Of a stretch of DNA of 64,000 nucleotides, positions 36,129 to 44,541 are shown one piece after another. Source of the DNA: Zeimonas sp003577305 (lineage in GTDB: Bacteria > Pseudomonadota > Gammaproteobacteria > Burkholderiales > Burkholderiaceae_E); contig SZOX01000007.1 in NCBI GenBank assembly GCA_030263385.1, positions 45,497-109,496 of the forward strand. The letters are read 5' to 3'. Below the pieces are notes generated by a model. That model worked only from the letters and a program-made list of their open reading frames with translations. It was not told where the DNA came from and did not search any database. Within the stretch, counting starts at the first letter, position 1, and each line of letters opens with the position of its first letter. Position numbers and translations under genes: made by a program.

Positions 36129-36617
36129 TCAACTGAGCACGTAGGAAGCGGAGCCGGTCGCGATCAGCAGGCCGGCCTCGTTTTTCAGCGTCATCTGCGT
36201 CGAGCCGATGCGCCCGCCCAGGCGGGTGATCCGCGCCGCCGAGTGGAAGCGCTCTCCGATGCCCTGGCGCAGGAAATCGATGCGCAAATCGATGGTTCCC
36301 ATGCGACCGAAGCGATGCATGATCTGCTCGGGGGGTTCGTCCCGGTGCTTGTCGGCGAGCGCGCACATCAGCGCGAAGCCGGCGGTGGCATCGAGCACCG
36401 CCGAGGTCACGCCGCCGTGCAGTCGGCCGAAGAGGAAGTGGCCGACGAGTTCGGGCCGCATGGCGAAGCGTACCCGCGGCTCGGCCGGGTCGAACGACTC
36501 GATCGTGAATCCGAGAACGCGGTTGAACGCGATCCGCTCCTCGAACACTTCGCGCAGGGCGGCCTCGAAGCGGCGCTGATCCTCCGGCGGTCGCGGCGGC
36601 AGGCTGGTCGCGGGCAT
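36129..36617 (-). CDS. Hotdog-fold acyl-CoA thioesterase (PaaI/YigI-like)
   Basis: 162 aa. The single hotdog domain (about 35-158) has the HGGVTSAVLDATAG motif, the helix N-terminus that binds the thioester in 4HBT/PaaI enzymes, and a second conserved stretch MGTIDLRIDFLRQG. It likely releases CoA from stalled acyl-CoA intermediates. The ATG at 36617 overlaps the hydratase stop (TGATG), so it belongs to that operon; a GTG directly before it is an alternative. Confidence 0.88.
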   Translation of the reverse strand: MPATSLPPRPPEDQRRFEAALREVFEERIAFNRVLGFTIESFDPAEPRVRFAMRPELVGHFLFGRLHGGVTSAVLDATAGFALMCALADKHRDEPPEQIMHRFGRMGTIDLRIDFLRQGIGERFHSAARITRLGGRIGSTQMTLKNEAGLLIATGSASYVLS

Positions 36618-37399
36618 CACTTCCCTCTGAAGACGGGGGCGCGCCGCTGCAGGAAGGCGGCGACGCCTTCGGCGAAATCCCCGGTGCGGCCGGCCTCGGC
36701 CTGCAGCCGCGCCTCGAGCTCGAGTTGCGCGGGCAATGCGTGCCCCGGGCTTTGCTCGAGCGCCCGCTTGATCAGCGCGATCGCGCGCGGCGCCTGGCCG
36801 GCAAGCCGCACCGCGAGCAGGCGAGCCTGGGGCATCAGCTGCTCGTCGTCGAACACCCGCCAGACGAGGCCGAAACGCTCGGCGGCTTCGGCGTCGATCG
36901 GTTCGGCCAGCAGCGCCATCGCCCGTGCGCGCGCCTCGCCCGCGCAGCGCGGCAGGAACCAGGTGCTGCCGGCATCGGGCACCAGGCCGATGCGTGCGAA
37001 CGCCTGGACGAAGGAAGCCGAGCGCGCCGCCAGCACGATGTCGGCCGCCAGCGCGATGCTCATGCCGGCGCCGGCCGCGGGCCCGTTGACCGCGCAGATC
37101 ACCGCCTTGGGCATCGAACGCATCGCGAGGATCACGGGGTGGTAGCGCTCGCGCAGCAGTTCGCCGAGGTCGAGCGAGGGATGCGGCTGCACCGATGCGA
37201 GGTCGGCGCCCGCGCAGAACCCGCGTCCGGCCCCGGTGAGCAGCAGCACGCGCACTGCCTCGTCGGCGGCGGCGCGCCCGAGCGCCTCGCGCAACGCGCC
37301 GATCAGCGCGTCGTCGAGCGCGTTGAGCACGTCGGGGCGGTTCAGCGTGATCGTGGCGATTGCCTCGCCGGATTCGTAAGTCACGGGCGGCGCAGTCAT
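36617..37399 (-). CDS. Enoyl-CoA hydratase/isomerase (PaaG-like crotonase)
   Basis: 260 aa crotonase. Oxyanion-hole parts are GFCAGADLASVQ and VNGPAAGAGMSIALAADIVLAARSASF; the active-site region FARIGLVPDAGSTWFLPRCAG has the Asp typical of the PaaG subgroup rather than Glu-rich hydratases. In this operon it would act on an unsaturated acyl-CoA. If the pathway is atu-like, it would stand where the isohexenylglutaconyl-CoA hydratase acts. It lies 22 nt after the acyl-CoA dehydrogenase gene and overlaps the thioesterase gene. Confidence 0.9.
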   Translation of the reverse strand: MTAPPVTYESGEAIATITLNRPDVLNALDDALIGALREALGRAAADEAVRVLLLTGAGRGFCAGADLASVQPHPSLDLGELLRERYHPVILAMRSMPKAVICAVNGPAAGAGMSIALAADIVLAARSASFVQAFARIGLVPDAGSTWFLPRCAGEARARAMALLAEPIDAEAAERFGLVWRVFDDEQLMPQARLLAVRLAGQAPRAIALIKRALEQSPGHALPAQLELEARLQAEAGRTGDFAEGVAAFLQRRAPVFRGK

Positions 37400-37421
37400 C
37401 GGAGCGTCCTTTCCGGTGCGT

Positions 37422-38618
37422 TCACAGCATGCCGAGCTGGCGCGCCGCGAGGTCGTTCAGCACCTCTTCGGCCCCGCCGCCGATCATCATCACCTTCACC
37501 TCGCGGTAGATGCGCTCGACCCGGGTGCCGCGCATGTAACCGGCTCCGCCGAGAATCTGGACCGCCTCGTCCGCGCAGTCGCGCATCACCCGGGCCGCAT
37601 GGTTCTTCACCAGGGAGATTTGCGCAACCGGCGCGTCGCCGCGGTCGATCCGCGCGGCCAGCTGCGCGAGCCAGGCGAGCACCGGCAGGATCGAATCGAC
37701 CATGCGCACCAGCTTGTGGCGGATCACCTGGTGCGCCAGCAGCGGCTGGCCGAAGGTGCGGCGCTCGCGCGCCCACGCGAGCGCATCCTCGCAGCAGACG
37801 ATCGCGGAGCCGATCGCCTGCGCCGCCATCATGAGGCGCTCGCCGTTGAAGTTGTTCATGATCAGCGCGAAGCCGCCGTCGAGCGGGCCCACCAGGCGGT
37901 CTGCGGCGACCGGGCAGTCGTCGAAGTGCAGCGCGGCAGTGTCCGAGCACCACCAGCCGGTCTTGGCGAGCGGCGTGCGCGTGAAGCCCGGCGCCTCGCG
38001 GTCGACCAGGAACAGCGAGATGCCGCGCGCTCCGGGGACTCCGGTGCGTGCGGCGACCAGGTAGTGGTCGGCGCGCATCCCGGAAGTGATGAACATCTTC
38101 GATCCGTTCAGCCGCCATCCGTCCGCCGGCTCGCCTTCCGGTCGCGGCGTGGCCCGCGTGGCGAGTCGTGCCACGTCGGATCCGCCGGAAGCCTCGGTGA
38201 CCGCGAGCGCGCCGATCGCCTCGCCGGCCAGGATCGGCGGCACGATGCGTGCGCACAGCGCCGGATCGCCCGCTTTCAGCAACGGCCCGAGCATGATGGT
38301 GTGGCTCATCAGGCTCGCGATCAGGCCTCCCGAGCCGGCGCGTGCGAGTTCGATCGTCGCGATGATCCGCGACAGCGTGTCGCAGGGCGTGCCGCCCAGT
38401 TCGGCCGGGTAGCCCAGGCCGAGCAGTCCGATCTCGGCGGCCTTCCGGTACAACTCGCGCGGGAACTCGCCCGCCTCGTCCCAGGCGGCGGCGTGAGGCG
38501 AGAGTTCGCGTTCGACGAAGCGGCGCAGCGCGTCGCGCAATTGTCCGTGCTCGACGGTGGCGCCCGGCGAGCGCGCCAGATCGAAGCAGTCGGCGAGGGC
38601 ATTCGGATCGTGGCTCAT
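37422..38618 (-). CDS. Acyl-CoA dehydrogenase
   Basis: 398 aa. The family core includes LAVTEASGGSDVARLATRA, NGSKMFITSGMRADHYLVAART, and a C-terminal RDCADEAVQILGGAGYMRGTRVERIYRE. The catalytic Glu is expected in GGGAEEVLND. It is the second dehydrogenase of this operon and is translationally coupled to the biotin carboxylase gene (ATGA). Substrate unknown, presumably a branched or long acyl-CoA of the same pathway. Confidence 0.93.
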   Translation of the reverse strand: MSHDPNALADCFDLARSPGATVEHGQLRDALRRFVERELSPHAAAWDEAGEFPRELYRKAAEIGLLGLGYPAELGGTPCDTLSRIIATIELARAGSGGLIASLMSHTIMLGPLLKAGDPALCARIVPPILAGEAIGALAVTEASGGSDVARLATRATPRPEGEPADGWRLNGSKMFITSGMRADHYLVAARTGVPGARGISLFLVDREAPGFTRTPLAKTGWWCSDTAALHFDDCPVAADRLVGPLDGGFALIMNNFNGERLMMAAQAIGSAIVCCEDALAWARERRTFGQPLLAHQVIRHKLVRMVDSILPVLAWLAQLAARIDRGDAPVAQISLVKNHAARVMRDCADEAVQILGGAGYMRGTRVERIYREVKVMMIGGGAEEVLNDLAARQLGML

Positions 38619-40588
38619 GCGGCGGGCTCCTCGGGCTCGATGCGCGCGAGCAGCGCCCCGGGTGCAAGCTGCGCGCCGATGCGCGCACCGAACTCGACGA
38701 CCCGTCCGTCGATCGGCGCGTCGATGCGATGCTGCATCTTCATCGAATCGATCGCCAGCAGCGGTTGTCCGGCGCGAACCCGGTCACCGATGGCGACCGA
38801 CACGGCGGCGACCTGGCCGTGCATCGCCGCGCGCACCTCTCCGCTGGCGCCGGCCGTGGCGTGCCTCGGGGGCAGTGCCGACCTCTCGGCAAAGGCCGCG
38901 CATACGCCGTCGAGGTCGAGCCAGCCTGCATCGGCGGACCCGGGCTGCCAGCACCGGTGCGCGTGTACGATCCGGCCGTCGATCCCGATCCGGTCGCCGG
39001 TGTCGATTGCCACCAGGTGTTCGCGATCGCCGATCGTCACCCGGTAGCCGCCGCCTTCGGCGACGACGCGCGCCTGCCAGCAAGCGTCGCCGCTGGCCAG
39101 CAGCGCGAACTGCGTGCGCGGGCCGGTCGCAGACCAGTCGGCCAGCGCGCCGTGCGGGCTCGCGCGCGCGCGAACCCACAGCGCGGTGGCCGCCGCCTGC
39201 CAGCGCGAATCGGGCATCGGGGCGGACCACTGCGGCGCTGCCGCATCGACCCAGCTGGTCGTCAGCCGGCTCTGGACGAACTCGGGTGCCTCCAGGCACG
39301 CCAGCAGGAACGGCCGATTGGTGGCCAGCCCGAGGACCGAGCTGGCGCCGAGCGCGCCCACCAGTCGGCGGCGCGCTTCGTCGCGATCGCTGCCGACGGC
39401 GATCAGCTTGGCGATCATCGAGTCGTAGTGGCGCGAAACCTCCGTGCGGTCGGCGAGCCCGTGGTCGACGCGAATGCCGGGCGAGTCCTCGGGCAGCCGC
39501 CAGGCGAGAATCGGCCCGGCCTGCGGCCTGAAACCGCCGAACGCGTCTTCGGCACACAGCCGCGCCTCGATTGCGTGGACCTCGAGGCGCACGTCTTCCT
39601 GGCGCAAGCGCAAGGGCTCGCCGCGTGCGATGCGCAGCTGCAACGCCACCAGGTCGAGGCCGGTGACCGCTTCGGTGACCGGATGCTCGACCTGCAGCCG
39701 CGTGTTGACCTCCAGGAAATGGAAGCCGCCCTCGGCGTCGAGCAGGAACTCGACCGTGCCGGCGCCGACGTAGCCGGCCGCGAGTGCGAGCTTCACCGCA
39801 GCGTCGCCGAGCGCGGCGCGCAATGCCGGCGTGACGCCGGGCGCCGGCGCTTCCTCGATGAGCTTCTGGTGCCGGCGCTGCGTCGAGCAGTCGCGTTCGC
39901 CCAGGTGGATGCAGTGGCCGTAGCGATCTGCGAGCACCTGCACTTCGACGTGCCGCGCGCGATGCACCAGGCGCTCGAGCAGCAACTCGCCGCTGCCGAA
40001 GGCCGCTGCGGCCTCGCGGCGCGCCGCCTCGCAGGCCGCGTCGAATTCCGACAGGTCGTCCACGCGGCGCATGCCGCGGCCGCCGCCGCCGGCGGCTGCC
40101 TTGATCATCAGCGGCGCGCCGAGCCGGGCTGCCTCGCACGACAGCGCTGCCGCCGACTGCTCGTCGCCGTCGTAGCCGGCAAGGCACGGCACGCCGATGC
40201 GTTCGGCGAGGTGCCTGGCGACGCGCTTGTTGCCCAGTCGCTCGATCGCTTCGGCGGGTGGTCCCACGAAGACCAGGCCGGCCTGCTCGCAGGCGCGCGC
40301 GAACGCGGGGTTCTCGGACAGGAACCCGTAGCCCGGGTGCACCGCCTGCGCGCCGCTCGCCGAACAGGCCTCGATGACCCGCTCGATCGACAGGTAGCTG
40401 TCGTGTGCGGGCGCCGGTCCGATCGCGACCGCGGCGTCGGCCAGCGCGACATGGCGCGCCGCGCGGTCGGCCTCGGAGTAGACGGCCACGGTGCGCAGGC
40501 CGAGTGCGCGCGCACTGCGCAGGATCCGGCAGGCGATCTCGCCGCGATTGGCGACCAGCAGCGTATCGAAGCTCACGCGCTCGCTCAC
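38615..40588 (-). CDS. Acyl-CoA carboxylase alpha subunit (biotin carboxylase + biotin carrier; AtuF/LiuD-like)
   Basis: 657 aa. The biotin carboxylase part spans about 5-450 (LLVANRGEIACRILRSARAL, ATP-grasp loop KAAAGGGGRGMR, FLEVNTRLQVEHPVTE). A BT domain follows, and a C-terminal biotinyl domain carries the biotinylated Lys in AIDSMKMQH. It forms the alpha subunit of a 3-methylcrotonyl-CoA or geranyl-CoA carboxylase, with the beta subunit encoded two genes upstream. GTG start at 40588 overlaps the preceding dehydrogenase stop (GTGA). Substrate specificity sits in the beta subunit, so the assignment between leucine and terpenoid pathways rests on context. Confidence 0.92.
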   Translation of the reverse strand: MSERVSFDTLLVANRGEIACRILRSARALGLRTVAVYSEADRAARHVALADAAVAIGPAPAHDSYLSIERVIEACSASGAQAVHPGYGFLSENPAFARACEQAGLVFVGPPAEAIERLGNKRVARHLAERIGVPCLAGYDGDEQSAAALSCEAARLGAPLMIKAAAGGGGRGMRRVDDLSEFDAACEAARREAAAAFGSGELLLERLVHRARHVEVQVLADRYGHCIHLGERDCSTQRRHQKLIEEAPAPGVTPALRAALGDAAVKLALAAGYVGAGTVEFLLDAEGGFHFLEVNTRLQVEHPVTEAVTGLDLVALQLRIARGEPLRLRQEDVRLEVHAIEARLCAEDAFGGFRPQAGPILAWRLPEDSPGIRVDHGLADRTEVSRHYDSMIAKLIAVGSDRDEARRRLVGALGASSVLGLATNRPFLLACLEAPEFVQSRLTTSWVDAAAPQWSAPMPDSRWQAAATALWVRARASPHGALADWSATGPRTQFALLASGDACWQARVVAEGGGYRVTIGDREHLVAIDTGDRIGIDGRIVHAHRCWQPGSADAGWLDLDGVCAAFAERSALPPRHATAGASGEVRAAMHGQVAAVSVAIGDRVRAGQPLLAIDSMKMQHRIDAPIDGRVVEFGARIGAQLAPGALLARIEPEEPAA

Positions 40589-41733
40589 TGGCGCGGCAGG
40601 ATGCCCATTGTCTTCGCGATGATGCCAAGCATCACTTCGTCGGCGCCTCCGCCGATCGAGGCCAGGCGCGAATCGCGCCAGTAGCGGTTGACGCGCGTGT
40701 CCTCCACGTAACCCATGCCGCCCCAGAACTGCACGCACCAGTCGGCCACCTCGCGCGACATCCGTGCGGCCTTGAGCTTGGCCATCGACGCGAGCTGCGT
40801 CACGTCGGTGCCGCCGACGTAGAGCTCGACCGCACGATGCAGCAGCGCGCGCACCGCCTCGATCTCCGCGTTCAGTTCCGCCAGCTTGAAGTAGACGAAC
40901 TGGTTGGCGAGCAGCGGCTGGCCGAAGGCCTCGCGCTCGCGCAGCCAGGCGATCGTCTCGGTCAGGATCTCGCCGGCGGCCAGCGAGTTGGCCGCCGCCC
41001 ACAGGCGCTCTTCCTGGAACTGCATCATCTGGTAGGCGAAGCCCATGCCCTCCTCGCCGATGCGGTAGCGCTGCGGCACGCGCACTTCGTCGAAGAAGAT
41101 CTGCGCGGTGTCGGACGAGCGCATGCCGGTCTTGACCAGCTTGCGCGCGATCTCGATGCCCGGCGTGTCCATCGGCACGCAGATCAGTGTCTTGTTCCGG
41201 TGCGGCGCGCCCTCCGAGGTGTTCGCGAGCAGGCACATCCAGTCGGCCTGCGTGCCGCTGGTGGTCCACATCTTGCCGCCGCGGATCAGGTAGTCGGCGC
41301 CGTCCTTGCGCGCCACGGTGCGGATCGATGCGACGTCGGAGCCCGCGCCGACTTCGGACACCCCAAGGCAGGCGACCAGGTCGCCGGCGATCGAGGGCGC
41401 GAGGAACTCGCGCTTGAGTTCGTCGGAACCGAAGCGCGCCAGCGCCGGGGTGGCCATGTCGGTCTGCACGCCGATCGCCATCGGCACGCCACCGCAGTGC
41501 GCGTGCCCGAGCGCCTCGGCGATCGCCACCGAGTACGAGTAGTCGAGTCCGGCGCCGCCGTACTCGACCGGCTTGGTCACGCCCAGGAACCCGAGCCGGC
41601 CCATCTTGCGGAACAGTTCGCGCGCCGGGAAAGTGCCCGCGGCTTCCCATTCGTCGACGTGCGGATTGATCTCGGCGTCGATGAAGCGGCGCAGCGAGTC
41701 CTGCAGCTGGAGGTGCTGGTCGGTGTAGATCAT
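40585..41733 (-). CDS. Acyl-CoA dehydrogenase (citronellyl-CoA dehydrogenase AtuD-like)
   Basis: 382 aa. It has the acyl-CoA dehydrogenase fold with LGVSEVGAGSDVASIRTVARKDG, KMWTTSGTQADWMCLLANT, FFDEVRVPQRYRIGEEGMGF and the catalytic Glu in GGGADEVML. The N-terminal stretch INPHVDEWEAAGTFPARELFRKMGRLG and VPMAIGVQTDMATPALARFG resemble, from memory, the citronellyl-CoA dehydrogenase group of the acyclic terpene utilisation pathway. This would be the step just before geranyl-CoA carboxylation, which suits its place between carboxylase beta and alpha genes. Confidence 0.88.
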   Translation of the reverse strand: MIYTDQHLQLQDSLRRFIDAEINPHVDEWEAAGTFPARELFRKMGRLGFLGVTKPVEYGGAGLDYSYSVAIAEALGHAHCGGVPMAIGVQTDMATPALARFGSDELKREFLAPSIAGDLVACLGVSEVGAGSDVASIRTVARKDGADYLIRGGKMWTTSGTQADWMCLLANTSEGAPHRNKTLICVPMDTPGIEIARKLVKTGMRSSDTAQIFFDEVRVPQRYRIGEEGMGFAYQMMQFQEERLWAAANSLAAGEILTETIAWLREREAFGQPLLANQFVYFKLAELNAEIEAVRALLHRAVELYVGGTDVTQLASMAKLKAARMSREVADWCVQFWGGMGYVEDTRVNRYWRDSRLASIGGGADEVMLGIIAKTMGILPRQ

Positions 41734-41769
41734 CGGGTCTGCTCCTGCGCGGATCGGGTCGATGCGGGA

Positions 41770-43425
41770 CTACGGGCGCGCCACGCCGAAACTGAGCGGG
41801 CGCAATTCGCGGCGGCTCGCCTCGGAGCAGGTGTCGAGGAGGAATCCGAGCAGCCTGCGCGTGTCGCGCGGGTCGACGACGCCGTCGTCGAGCAGCCGGG
41901 CGCTGGTGTGCAGCGCACCGGACTGGCGCTCGAAGTTCTCGACGATGCGCCGCTCCAGCGCATCGAGCTTCGCCTGGTCGACGACCTCGCCGCGGCGGCG
42001 CGCGGTGGCCTCGGTGACCAGCCGCATCGTGAGCGCGGCCTGTTCGCCGCCCATCACCGCGGTGCGCGCATTGGGCCACGAGAAGACGAAGCGCGGTCCG
42101 AACGCGCGCCCGCACATGCCGTAGTTGCCTGCGCCGAACGAGGCGCCGCAGTGGATCGTGATCGAGGGCACCGACGCGTTGGAGACCGCCTGGATCATCT
42201 TCGAGCCGTGCTTGATCATGCCGGCCTGTTCGCTCGCGCGCCCGACGATGTAGCCGGTGGTGTTCTGCAGGTAGACGAGCGCCGCACCGCTCTGGCAGCA
42301 GGCCTGGATGAAGTGGGTGGCCTTGTTGCTGCCGGCCGGATCGAGCGGGCCGTTGTTGGTGACGATGCCGATGCGGTGCCCGTGCAGCTCGGCGTGGCCG
42401 CAGACGGTGTGCGCCCCGTAGTCGGGCTGGAACTCGAGGAAATCCGACCCGTCGACGAGGCGTGCGACGACTTCACGCATGTCGAACGGCTGGCGGAAGT
42501 CGAGCGGCACGACGCCAGCGAGTTCGTCGGGGTCGTAGTGGGGTTCCTCGAAGCAGGAAAGTCGCGTATCCGGCGCGTGCGCCGGCGCACCCGGCGCGAG
42601 CCGAGCGTGCTCGTGCGAGAACCCGAGCCGTCCGACCACTTCGCGCGCGATGCGGATCGCGTCGGCGTCGTCCTGGGCCAGATACTCGCCGAGCCCGGAG
42701 ACCGAGGTGTGCATCTGCGCGCCGCCCAGCTCCTCGTCGGTGGCGATCTCGCCGGTGGCCGCGCGCAGCAGCGGCGGGCCGGCCAGGAATGCGCGCGCGC
42801 GCCCGCGCACCATGATCACGTGGTCGGACAGGCCCGGCAGGTATGCGCCGCCCGCAGTCGACGACCCGTGGACCACCGCGACCACCGGAATGCCGGCGGC
42901 CGACAGCCGGGCCAGGTTGCAGAAGAGCCGGCCGCCCTCGATGAAGTCTTCGACGCGATAGCGCATCAGGTTCGCGCCAGCCGACTCGATCAGTTGCACG
43001 AACGGCAGCCGGTTTTCGAGCGCGATCTGCTGGGCGCGCAGCATTTTCTCGCGGCCCATGCTCTGGATGGCTCCGGCGTCGATGCCCGAGTCGCTCGCGC
43101 TCACCAGGCAGCGAGCGCCCGCCACGAAGCCGATTCCGCAGATCACGCCGGCACCCGCAACGCTGCGTTCGGGATCGGTGTCGTCGAGCAGGTGTCCGGC
43201 CATCGTGGACAGCTCGAGCCAGGGGCTGCCGGGGTCGAGCAGCCGCGCCACGCGCTCGCGCGGCAGCAGCTGGCCGCGGCGTTCGAACAGCGGTGCGGCG
43301 CGCGCCGAAGCCTCACGGGTGCGGGTCTCGAGCGCACGCAACTGTGCGACGAGCGCGAGCATCGCCGAGCGCTGCGCGGCGAAGCGTTCGTCGTGCGGAT
43401 CGATTCGCGATTCGAGGCGTGGCAT
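41770..43425 (-). CDS. Acyl-CoA carboxylase beta subunit (carboxyltransferase; AtuC/LiuB-like)
   Basis: 551 aa crotonase-fold carboxyltransferase. Conserved parts are VQLIESAGANLM, VHGSSTAGGAYLPGLSD, FLAGPPLLRAATGE and the C-terminal ITIHCGASFGAGNYGMCGRAFGPRFVFSWPNARTAVMGGEQAA. It transfers CO2 from carboxybiotin to the gamma carbon of a 3-methyl-2-enoyl-CoA (methylcrotonyl-CoA or geranyl-CoA). The order carboxyltransferase, dehydrogenase, (hydratase), biotin carboxylase recalls atuC-D-E-F; no HMG-CoA lyase gene, normal for a leucine (liu) cluster, is present. Confidence 0.9.
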   Translation of the reverse strand: MPRLESRIDPHDERFAAQRSAMLALVAQLRALETRTREASARAAPLFERRGQLLPRERVARLLDPGSPWLELSTMAGHLLDDTDPERSVAGAGVICGIGFVAGARCLVSASDSGIDAGAIQSMGREKMLRAQQIALENRLPFVQLIESAGANLMRYRVEDFIEGGRLFCNLARLSAAGIPVVAVVHGSSTAGGAYLPGLSDHVIMVRGRARAFLAGPPLLRAATGEIATDEELGGAQMHTSVSGLGEYLAQDDADAIRIAREVVGRLGFSHEHARLAPGAPAHAPDTRLSCFEEPHYDPDELAGVVPLDFRQPFDMREVVARLVDGSDFLEFQPDYGAHTVCGHAELHGHRIGIVTNNGPLDPAGSNKATHFIQACCQSGAALVYLQNTTGYIVGRASEQAGMIKHGSKMIQAVSNASVPSITIHCGASFGAGNYGMCGRAFGPRFVFSWPNARTAVMGGEQAALTMRLVTEATARRRGEVVDQAKLDALERRIVENFERQSGALHTSARLLDDGVVDPRDTRRLLGFLLDTCSEASRRELRPLSFGVARP

Positions 43426-43437
43426 GCCGGCGCCGGT

Positions 43438-44361
43438 TCAGTGCTCCGACCCCTGCGCGGGATCGCTCGCAGCAGGCGCAGGCTCCAGCATGCGCGGCGA
43501 ACTGGCCAGGTGAAAACCGTCGAAGGGCGCGGTGGCGCCGCTCGGGTGAGCGGGTGCGCGCGCCGGCCAGGTGTGGCGTGCGTTCGGAACCCCGCCATCG
43601 ATGCGCAGGCAGGCGCCGGTGATGAAGGCGGCCGCATCCGAGAGCAGGAACACGACCGCCGCAGAGACTTCGGACTCGGTACCGAAGCGCCGCAGCGGTA
43701 CCACGTCGCGCAGGCGGCGCAACTGCGACTTGGTCGCCTCGTCGTAGGTGTCGAGGCCGCTCGAGGCGATCCAGCCAGGAGCCACGGCGTTCACCCGCAC
43801 GCCGCTGGCCGCCCACTCGCAGGCGGCCGACTCGGTGAAGTTCAGCATCCCGGCGCGCGCGGCGCCGGAGTGCGCCATGCCGGGCATGCCGTGCCACATG
43901 TCGGCGATCATGTTGACGATCGCACCGCCGTGCGCCTTCATCCACTGCCGATACGCTTCGCGCGCCACCAGGAAGCCGCCGGCCAGGTTGGTGCGCACCA
44001 CCGCGTCCCAACCCCTGGACGAGATCGTTTCGATCGGTGCGGGGAACTGGCCGCCGGCATTGTTCACCAGTGCGTCGAGCCGCCCGTGACGGGCGAGCAC
44101 GTCGCCGACCGCCGCGACGACCGCATCTTCGTCGCGGATGTCCACCGGATGGCAGCTCGCCCGTGCGCCGGTCCCGGCGATCTCGGCGGCCACCTGTTCG
44201 AGCTTGTCGACCCTGCGGCCTGCCAGCGCGAGCGAGGCACCGAGCGCGGCGAGTTCGTGCGCGGTGCAGCGGCCGATGCCGGATCCGGCGCCGGTCACCA
44301 GCACGACGCGCCCCGCGAAGAGGCCGGGCCGGAAGACCGATCGGTAGGCGGAAGCGTTCAT
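43438..44361 (-). CDS. Short-chain dehydrogenase/reductase with non-canonical active site
   Basis: 307 aa. Rossmann motif TGAGSGIG (23-30) and NNAG (100-103) are clear. At the usual Tyr-x-x-x-Lys site the sequence is HSGAAR, which puts Ser165 and Arg169 at the catalytic Tyr and Lys positions. Loss of the Tyr is known in 2,4-dienoyl-CoA reductase-type SDRs. The C-terminal 40 residues extend beyond the SDR fold. It is the first gene of the carboxylase operon, facing tetR across a region with two palindromic operators. AtuB/AtuG are SDRs in the terpene pathway, so a matching role is possible but unproven. Confidence 0.9.
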   Translation of the reverse strand: MNASAYRSVFRPGLFAGRVVLVTGAGSGIGRCTAHELAALGASLALAGRRVDKLEQVAAEIAGTGARASCHPVDIRDEDAVVAAVGDVLARHGRLDALVNNAGGQFPAPIETISSRGWDAVVRTNLAGGFLVAREAYRQWMKAHGGAIVNMIADMWHGMPGMAHSGAARAGMLNFTESAACEWAASGVRVNAVAPGWIASSGLDTYDEATKSQLRRLRDVVPLRRFGTESEVSAAVVFLLSDAAAFITGACLRIDGGVPNARHTWPARAPAHPSGATAPFDGFHLASSPRMLEPAPAASDPAQGSEH

Positions 44362-44369
44362 GGGGAATA

Positions 44370-44390
44370 TTGTTGAGTGACGCTCATTAA
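44370..44390. promoter_or_regulatory. Putative TetR operator upstream of the SDR-carboxylase operon
   Basis: TTGAG, 5 nt, CTCAT (44373-44387 core) is an imperfect palindrome 9 nt upstream of the SDR start codon. Over 21 positions it agrees at 14 with the perfect palindrome at 44505-44525, sharing TTGAGT, then GCTCA, then TA. Two related sites on both sides of a divergent promoter region are typical of a TetR repressor controlling itself and its target operon. Confidence 0.65.
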
Positions 44391-44504
44391 CTTGCCTGCG
44401 GGGCGTTCCACGGTCAAGTTGCGGTGCAGCAATCCACGAGCCGATCATGGTACTTCGGAAGAGGGCGAGCCGGCGGATCTTTGCATGGGCCAGGTTTTCG
44501 CCAT

Positions 44505-44525
44505 ATATTGAGTCTTGCTCAATAT
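44505..44525. promoter_or_regulatory. Putative TetR operator upstream of tetR
   Basis: A perfect inverted repeat: ATATTGAG (44505-44512), 5-nt spacer, CTCAATAT (44518-44525). It ends 16 nt before the tetR start codon and would cover its ribosome-binding and promoter region. Paired with the site at 44370-44390. Confidence 0.75.
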
Positions 44526-44541
44526 TTCGACTCTTGCGGCC

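Noticed and set aside
41770..43425. Assignment as the beta subunit of methylcrotonyl-CoA carboxylase (liu operon)
   Set aside because: Not excluded, but no HMG-CoA lyase gene is present and the adjacent dehydrogenase looks AtuD-like; I kept a neutral call.
40405..44376. A 1,323-codon plus-strand open frame opposite the carboxylase operon
   Set aside because: Same antisense artefact; all of the opposite strand is occupied by family-matching genes with start/stop overlaps.
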